Positions 59,845 to 64,000 of a stretch of DNA of 64,000 bases are shown piece after piece; position 1 is the stretch's first letter, and each line of letters opens with the position of its first letter. The DNA is from Amaricoccus sp003258405 (GTDB lineage Bacteria; Pseudomonadota; Alphaproteobacteria; Rhodobacterales; Rhodobacteraceae): NCBI RefSeq assembly GCF_043226085.1, contig NZ_CP171225.1, positions 1,984,001 through 2,048,000 of the forward strand, read 5' to 3'. The translations under genes were made by a program, and so were the position numbers. Under the pieces are notes generated by a model, which was not told where the DNA came from, did no database searches, and saw nothing but the letters and a program-made list of their open reading frames with translations.

Positions 59845-61017
59845 ATGCCATTTGAACATACCGGCGCGCTCGAGCGCGCGCTCGCAGACGCCCTGCCCGG
59901 TGTGCCTGGCGCTTCAGCCGTCGTCACCAGCGCCTCGGGCGAGTTCTTCGCAAGCGCAGCAGGATTACGATCTCTCGCCAGCCCGGACCCCTTCACTCCG
60001 GACACGGTCTGCGCGATTTTCTCGGCAACGAAGGCGCTGACCGCGACCCTCTGCCTGCAACTTGCCGAAGAGGGCCGGCTCGATCTCGACGCCCCTGCCC
60101 GGCTTCACGCCCCCGGCCTTGCCCGGGCACAGGTTCTCACCGGGTTCGATGCCGCCGGCGCACCCTGCCTGCGGGCGGCCGAGGGCGAGATCACCACACG
60201 GATGCTGCTGCTTCACACGGCGGGGTTTGGCTACGATTTCTTCAACCCGACACTCAGCCGCTTTGCGCGCGAACATGGGCTCCGAGCCATTCTCACGGGC
60301 ACACGCGCCGCCCTCGACGCGCCGCTCCTCTTCGACCCCGGAGAGGGCTGGGAATACGGCATCGGCATGGACTGGGCCGGACAGGTCATCGAGGGCGTGA
60401 CCGGCCTGCCGCTTGCCGAGGCGATGCAGGAGCGATTGCTCGACCCGCTCGGCATGGAAGATACCGGCTTCCGCATCCGCCCGCACATGCGTGCGCGGCT
60501 TGCGAAAATCCACCAGCGCGGCAAGGACGGAAGCCTCACCTCCACGGATATCGAGCTTCCCGCCGCGCCGGAGGTCGACATGGGCGGGCATGGCCTCTAC
60601 TCGACCGCGAGGGATTTCGCGAAGTTCCTGCGCATGTGGCTTGCGGGCGGCACCGGGCCCTCGGGGCGGATCCTGAAGCCCGAAACCATCGCGATGGCAT
60701 CGCGGAGCGGGCTCGGGGCGCATGGGGTTCACCCCCTGCCCGGCGTGCGGCCAAATGTCTCGCACGACCTCGATTTCTTTCCTGGCCTGCCGAAATCCTG
60801 GGGCCTCTCCTTTCTCATCAACGAGGCCGATGCCCCGACCGGTCGCAAGGCGGGATCACTGGCCTGGGCGGGGGTCGCGAATGTCTTCTACTGGATCGAT
60901 CCCAGAAGCGGCATCGCCGGCGTCTGGATGGCTCAGGTCTTTCCTTTCCTGGACCCAGAAGCGCTCGCTGGCTATCTCGACTTCGAGCGCGCGACCTATG
61001 AGGCCCTGACGCGCTGA
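59845..61017 (+). CDS. Serine hydrolase, class C beta-lactamase/esterase fold (EstB-like)
   Basis: A 390-aa penicillin-binding-protein-fold hydrolase. Nucleophile motif Ser-x-x-Lys in CAIFSATKALTATLCLQLAEEGRLDLDAPA; the Tyr of the second motif in GEGWEYGIGMDWAGQVIEGVTG; a third motif near DMGGHGLYSTARDFAKFL. No signal peptide is visible, so a cytosolic esterase or amidase is more likely than a resistance enzyme. FLDPEALAGYLDFERATYEAL closes the chain. ATG 59845 has GGGAGGAAAG 3 bp upstream, an excellent ribosome site. The natural substrate is unknown. Confidence 0.9.
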   Translation: MPFEHTGALERALADALPGVPGASAVVTSASGEFFASAAGLRSLASPDPFTPDTVCAIFSATKALTATLCLQLAEEGRLDLDAPARLHAPGLARAQVLTGFDAAGAPCLRAAEGEITTRMLLLHTAGFGYDFFNPTLSRFAREHGLRAILTGTRAALDAPLLFDPGEGWEYGIGMDWAGQVIEGVTGLPLAEAMQERLLDPLGMEDTGFRIRPHMRARLAKIHQRGKDGSLTSTDIELPAAPEVDMGGHGLYSTARDFAKFLRMWLAGGTGPSGRILKPETIAMASRSGLGAHGVHPLPGVRPNVSHDLDFFPGLPKSWGLSFLINEADAPTGRKAGSLAWAGVANVFYWIDPRSGIAGVWMAQVFPFLDPEALAGYLDFERATYEALTR

Positions 61018-61062
61018 GGCGAGGCCCTCCCCTCCGGCGCCGGCGGCTGCTATTCTCCGCCG

Positions 61063-62328
61063 ATGGAGCATGCCACCGCCCTTTGCCGCGACTGCCTGAC
61101 CGCCTGGAGCGGGGCCGGACGCTGCCCGTCCTGCCGGAGCCCCCGGGCGCTTCGCCACGCCGAGCTGGGCGCACTTGCGATCGCACATGTGGATTGCGAC
61201 GCCTTCTATGCCTCCGTCGAGAAGCGCGACAATCCCGAGCTGCGCGATGTCCCGCTGATCGTCGGCGGCGGCTCCCGCGGGGTCGTCACCACCGCTTGCT
61301 ACCTTGCGCGGATCCGCGGCGTGAAATCCGCGATGCCGATGTTTCAGGCGCGCAAGCTTTGCCCGCAAGCCGTGATTGTGAAGCCGCGGATGGCGCATTA
61401 CGTCGCCGTTTCGCGGGAGATCCGCGCGATGCAGGAAGAGCTCACGCCGCTCGTCGAACAGCTCTCGCTCGACGAGGCCTTCCTCGATCTGTCAGGGACG
61501 GAGCGCCTCCACGGCATGCCGCCCGCCGCCCTGCTCGTGCGGCTGCAGAATCGGATCGAGGCGGAGATCGGCGTGACCGTCTCCGTCGGCCTGTCGCACA
61601 ACAAGTTTCTCGCCAAGATCGCCTCGGACCTCGACAAGCCGCGCGGGTTTGCCGTGATCGGGCGGGCGGAAACCCGGGATTTTCTCGCGCGCCAACCCAT
61701 CGGCGTGCTCTGGGGCGTCGGATCAGCCACCCGGCGCGCCCTTGAGGCAGACGGAATCCGCACCATCGGCGACTTGCGGCTGCGCGAGCGCAAATACCTC
61801 ATCGAGCGATTCGGCGCGCTGGGCGATCGGCTGTGGCATCTTGGGTTCGGTGAGGATCACAGACGTGTGATGCCTGAGCACAAGCTGAAGTCGATTTCCA
61901 ACGAAACAACCTTCTTCGAGGATATTACGGACATCCCCAGCCTCGAATCACACCTCTGGCGATTGACGGAGAAGGTCGCGATGCGCGCCAAGGCCAAAGG
62001 CCTCGGCGGCCGGACGGTAGTGCTCAAACTCAAGCACAGCGACCACAGGCTGCTGACCCGGCGCCACTCCCTGGACGAACCCACGCAGATGGCCAACCGG
62101 ATCTTTCCCGTTGCACAAAAACTATTGCTGCAGTGCAGCAATTTGAATTTCTCGTTTAGGTTGATAGGGTTGGGCCTAAGCAACCTGACCGCTGCCGATG
62201 ATTCCGATCGCCTCTCGGGCCTTATCGACCCGGACGACGCGCGGCTTTGCGCATCCGAAACGCTTGCAGATCAAATTCGCGCACGATTCGGTGACAAATC
62301 GATCATGTTCGGCCGCTCCTTTCGCTAG
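61063..62328 (+). CDS. dinB: DNA polymerase IV with N-terminal Cys4 motif
   Basis: A 421-aa Y-family translesion polymerase. Catalytic carboxylates in IAHVDCDAFYASVEKRDNPEL and SLDEAFLDLSGTERL; palm/fingers VVTTACYLARIRGVKSAMPMFQA; thumb HhH region GVLWGVGSATRRALEADGIRTIGDL; little-finger domain ISNETTFFEDITD to the end. Before the catalytic core, residues 8-25 contain CRDC and CPSC spaced by 11 residues, a probable zinc ribbon not present in E. coli DinB. No beta-clamp motif (QxxLF type) is obvious at the C-terminus. No SOS box in front, unlike recA. ATG 61063 is the first in frame with the Cys motif. Confidence 0.93.
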   Translation: MEHATALCRDCLTAWSGAGRCPSCRSPRALRHAELGALAIAHVDCDAFYASVEKRDNPELRDVPLIVGGGSRGVVTTACYLARIRGVKSAMPMFQARKLCPQAVIVKPRMAHYVAVSREIRAMQEELTPLVEQLSLDEAFLDLSGTERLHGMPPAALLVRLQNRIEAEIGVTVSVGLSHNKFLAKIASDLDKPRGFAVIGRAETRDFLARQPIGVLWGVGSATRRALEADGIRTIGDLRLRERKYLIERFGALGDRLWHLGFGEDHRRVMPEHKLKSISNETTFFEDITDIPSLESHLWRLTEKVAMRAKAKGLGGRTVVLKLKHSDHRLLTRRHSLDEPTQMANRIFPVAQKLLLQCSNLNFSFRLIGLGLSNLTAADDSDRLSGLIDPDDARLCASETLADQIRARFGDKSIMFGRSFR

Positions 62329-62445
62329 GCCGGAGGCGTCGCCACAAGTGCGCATAAATTCATCATTTTCATTCGGAATGCGAAAAAATATCCGCAAAAT
62401 ACCTTTGGTCGGTTGACTATGTTGCGGCGCGACATAATGTAGATC
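62329..62445. other. AT-richer stretch behind dinB with promoter of small-RNA candidate 2
   Basis: A locally AT-rich stretch (62340-62450). TTGACT (62413-62418) and TAATGT (62435-62440) with 16 bp between form a promoter; transcription would start near 62446. Confidence 0.45.
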
Positions 62446-62528
62446 ACGTGATGCGTTGCATCATACACGCCCTACGGGCGTTTCCTCCCTAAACTTGGGC
62501 CGTGCTTCGCGCACGGCCTCTTTTTTTG
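62446..62528 (+). ncRNA. Candidate small RNA 2, paralogue of candidate 1
   Basis: About 80 nt from the predicted start to the T-run. It has a 5' part with two short hairpins (GATGC-GTT-GCATC at 62450-62462 and ACGCCC-TAC-GGGCGT at 62467-62481), then CCTCCCT (62484-62490), AAACTTGGGCCG, and the terminator GGCCGTGC-TTCGC-GCACGGCC (8 bp, 5-nt loop, 62498-62518) followed by T's. From CCTCCCT on it matches candidate 1 in order and sequence (CCTCCCT, ACTTGGGCCG, 8-bp stem, 5-nt loop beginning TT), while the stem shows a compensating pair change (A-T versus T-A). The 5' end is an estimate. Confidence 0.6.
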
Positions 62529-62556
62529 GAGAATCGGAATCCTGCGCAGCCATCCC

Positions 62557-63417
62557 TTATTCGGCGGCGACGCGCAGCGGCCGGACACCGAGATTGGCCA
62601 GCCCCTCCACCGCCCTTCGCACCAGCGAAGCGACCTCAGCGAAGTCATTCCGCCGCTCGATGCGCTTTTCGTCCATGTAGAGCGAGCGATTGATCTCGAT
62701 CTGGAGCGCATGGACGCCCTGCCGCGGGCGACCATAGGTCTGCGTGATGTAGCCGCCCGCGAACGGCGCGTTGCGCGCGACGGAAAAGCCCGCCTCGCGG
62801 AATACATCCACCGCGCCCTCCATGACCCAGCGGTCGCAGGAGACGCCGAAACGGTCGCCCAGAATGATGTCGGGGCGGCGGCCCTGGACCTCGGGTGCGG
62901 AGGCAAGCGCGTCGCGCGGCATCGAATGGCAATCGAACAGCAGCGCGACACCGAAAAGTCTGCGGCTCTCCTGTATCAGCTCCTGCAGCCGGTCGTGATA
63001 GGGATACCAATTGGCCGCGAGCCGCCGGCGCGCCTCGAAGAGCGTAAGCTTGCCGGTCATGATTGGCCGCCCCTCGGCCACCACGCGCGGAATCACCCCG
63101 AGGCCGGCCGCGATCCGCGGGCTGACAAAGCGCCGCATCGTGCCGGAAATCAGCGCCGGATCGAGATCCTCGGGCGAGCGGTTCAGATCGACATAGGCCC
63201 GCGGGACACGTGCAGCCATCAGCGGCGCGCCGAAGCGCGGCGCGTCGCAGTAGAGCTCGTCGACAAAGGCATCCTCGGAGGAACGGATTTGCAGGGGGCC
63301 GAGCGCCGTGCGTGCAAGGAAATCTGCCGGATAATCCGCACCACTATGGGGCGAATCGAACACCGCACAGGTCCGCCGGGCCGCCGGCAGCGAGAGGGAA
63401 TAGACCGCCGATTCCAT
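62557..63417 (-). CDS. N-formylglutamate amidohydrolase family protein
   Basis: A 286-aa zinc-type amidohydrolase. Family marks: VFDSPHSGADYPADFL near the start, EDAFVDELYCDAPRFGAPLMAARVPRAYVDLNRSPEDLDP (fixed), GKLTLFEARRRLAANWYPYHDRL, FDCHSMP (His ligand) and QTYGRPRQGVHALQIEINRSLYMDE. The HutG type hydrolyses N-formylglutamate to glutamate and formate in histidine breakdown, but no hut genes are near, so the true substrate is open. ATG 63417 has GAGG 6 bp upstream; another ATG five codons earlier overlaps it. Confidence 0.9.
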   Translation of the reverse strand: MESAVYSLSLPAARRTCAVFDSPHSGADYPADFLARTALGPLQIRSSEDAFVDELYCDAPRFGAPLMAARVPRAYVDLNRSPEDLDPALISGTMRRFVSPRIAAGLGVIPRVVAEGRPIMTGKLTLFEARRRLAANWYPYHDRLQELIQESRRLFGVALLFDCHSMPRDALASAPEVQGRRPDIILGDRFGVSCDRWVMEGAVDVFREAGFSVARNAPFAGGYITQTYGRPRQGVHALQIEINRSLYMDEKRIERRNDFAEVASLVRRAVEGLANLGVRPLRVAAE

Positions 63418-63477
63418 CGCGTCCTCACACATATGCCAACCTTCTTAATATGCGCACATGGTTTGTGGCAAAAGGAC

Positions 63478-63506
63478 TTGAACCCGGTGAAAGCTCCGCA
63501 TATAGA
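63478..63506 (+). promoter_or_regulatory. Promoter of tRNA-Val
   Basis: TTGAAC (63478-63483) and TATAGA (63501-63506), spacing 17 bp; transcription would begin about 35 bp before the mature tRNA. Confidence 0.7.
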
Positions 63507-63547
63507 CACGCGGACAAACGCGGCAGGTGGTCATCACCGGTCACGTG

Positions 63548-63622
63548 GGGCGTATAGCTCAGCGGGAGAGCACTTCGTTGACATCGAAGGGGTCACTGGT
63601 TCAATCCCAGTTACGCCCACCA
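63548..63622 (+). tRNA. tRNA-Val (anticodon GAC)
   Basis: Acceptor GGGCGTA/TACGCCC (7 bp), D arm AGCTCAGCGGGAGAGCA, anticodon stem CTTCG/CGAAG with loop TTGACAT giving anticodon GAC, T arm CTGGT-TCAATCC-CAG region, discriminator A and encoded CCA. It decodes GUC and GUU. rpmJ begins 75 bp downstream and may share the transcript. Confidence 0.95.
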
Positions 63623-63696
63623 TTTCCCCGGTAAGACGGGGTCCGCAATCAGGCGCAGGCACAGTCCGCGGCGCCGCGACATAGAGGAGAGAGGCC

Positions 63697-63822
63697 ATGA
63701 AGGTTCGCAATTCGCTTCGCTCCCTGAAGCAGCGCCACCGCGATTGCCGCGTCGTGCGCCGCAAGGGGCGGGTCTATGTGATCAACAAGACCCAGCGCAA
63801 GTTCAAAGCCCGCCAGGGCTGA
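63697..63822 (+). CDS. rpmJ: 50S ribosomal protein L36, zinc-free type
   Basis: A 41-aa ribosomal protein too short for most gene finders. It reads MKVRNSLRSLKQRHRDCRVV and ends NKTQRKFKARQG. Only one Cys is left of the four metal ligands of the C+ form, so it is the zinc-independent type usual in alphaproteobacteria. ATG 63697 has AGGAGAGAGG just upstream, a strong ribosome site. A terminator follows 34 bp after the stop. Confidence 0.95.
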   Translation: MKVRNSLRSLKQRHRDCRVVRRKGRVYVINKTQRKFKARQG

Positions 63823-63855
63823 TCGGTAGCCGGTTCACGCCGGATTGCCTGCCAG

Positions 63856-63880
63856 AGCCGCGCCCGTGCGCGGCTTTGTC
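63856..63880 (+). terminator. Rho-independent terminator of rpmJ
   Basis: AGCCGCGC-CCGT-GCGCGGCT, an 8-bp perfect stem, followed by TTGTCGTTTT. Confidence 0.8.
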
Positions 63881-64000
63881 GTTTTCGGCCCCCGGTTCCG
63901 CGGCGCGTCACGCGCGATCCGCGGATGGGGAAAGGGCGGGGCCAATGCCCGCGCCCCAGGGGCGAATCAGCCGCCTATTGCGGGATGACGCCCTCGATTC

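Noticed and set aside
59562..59855. Small open frame in the gap before the serine hydrolase
   Set aside because: It runs through the small-RNA terminator and has no ribosome site or family likeness.
63975..64000. Possible C-terminal end of a minus-strand gene (…IEGVIPQ, stop TAG at 63975-63977)
   Set aside because: Only seven residues lie inside the window; too little to support a gene call.

Overview
The window reads as chromosomal DNA of a high-GC alphaproteobacterium, most likely of the order Rhodobacterales. Pointers are the kinase CckA with a CtrA-type box beside it, a VPLPA-type C-terminal sorting signal, the block CarD - 7Fe ferredoxin - Hsp15-like S4 protein - Suv3-like helicase, a coenzyme-B12-dependent ribonucleotide reductase, a eukaryote-like dimeric NADP isocitrate dehydrogenase, and a GTTC-N7-GTTC SOS box before recA. 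I see no phage, insertion sequence, CRISPR array or rRNA operon.

Positions 1-27170 are mostly core genes. They include an EamA exporter cut by the window edge with an AraC regulator, heme A synthase (ctaA), tRNA methyltransferase trmJ, a TonB siderophore receptor, icd, alaS, recA, cckA, an RsmB-type rRNA methyltransferase, carD, fdxA, the Suv3-like helicase, histidinol phosphatase, a PraR-like XRE regulator, typA and tRNA-Gln(CUG).

Positions 27626-38248 hold a catabolic cluster on the minus strand: catB-catC-catA-benABCD-benK-pcaD and a beta-keto-acid cleavage enzyme (BKACE). A divergent catR/benM-type LysR gene flanks it. It should take benzoate through catechol, muconate and muconolactone to 3-oxoadipate. 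The usual last steps (PcaIJ and PcaF) are absent here, and the BKACE gene sits translationally coupled to pcaD. My main hypothesis is that BKACE finishes the pathway by making succinyl-CoA and acetoacetate directly. An ATAC-N7-GTAT site, the BenM/CatM signature, lies in the catB-catR gap.

Positions 38586-42262 carry a sulfate ABC transporter operon (binding protein, CysT, CysW and a short CysA) behind a strong leader hairpin. It closes with a perfect bidirectional terminator shared with tRNA-Gly(GCC). Next come a GGDEF/EAL phosphodiesterase, a cytochrome P450, an aquaporin, MazG, a SqrR/BigR-like persulfide-sensor repressor, class II ribonucleotide reductase, and a set of three paralogous lipoproteins around an HdeD-family protein.

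The right end (54955-64000) has a fused indolepyruvate ferredoxin oxidoreductase with a divergent LysR gene, a serine hydrolase, DNA polymerase IV with an N-terminal Cys4 motif, an N-formylglutamate amidohydrolase-like gene, tRNA-Val(GAC) and rpmJ. Two intergenic gaps there (about 59615-59697 and 62446-62528) hold look-alike elements. Each has a promoter-like sequence, a CCTCCCT anti-Shine-Dalgarno block, then ACTTGGGCCG leading into an 8-bp-stem terminator. I regard them as a pair of candidate paralogous small RNAs and the most novel signal in the window.
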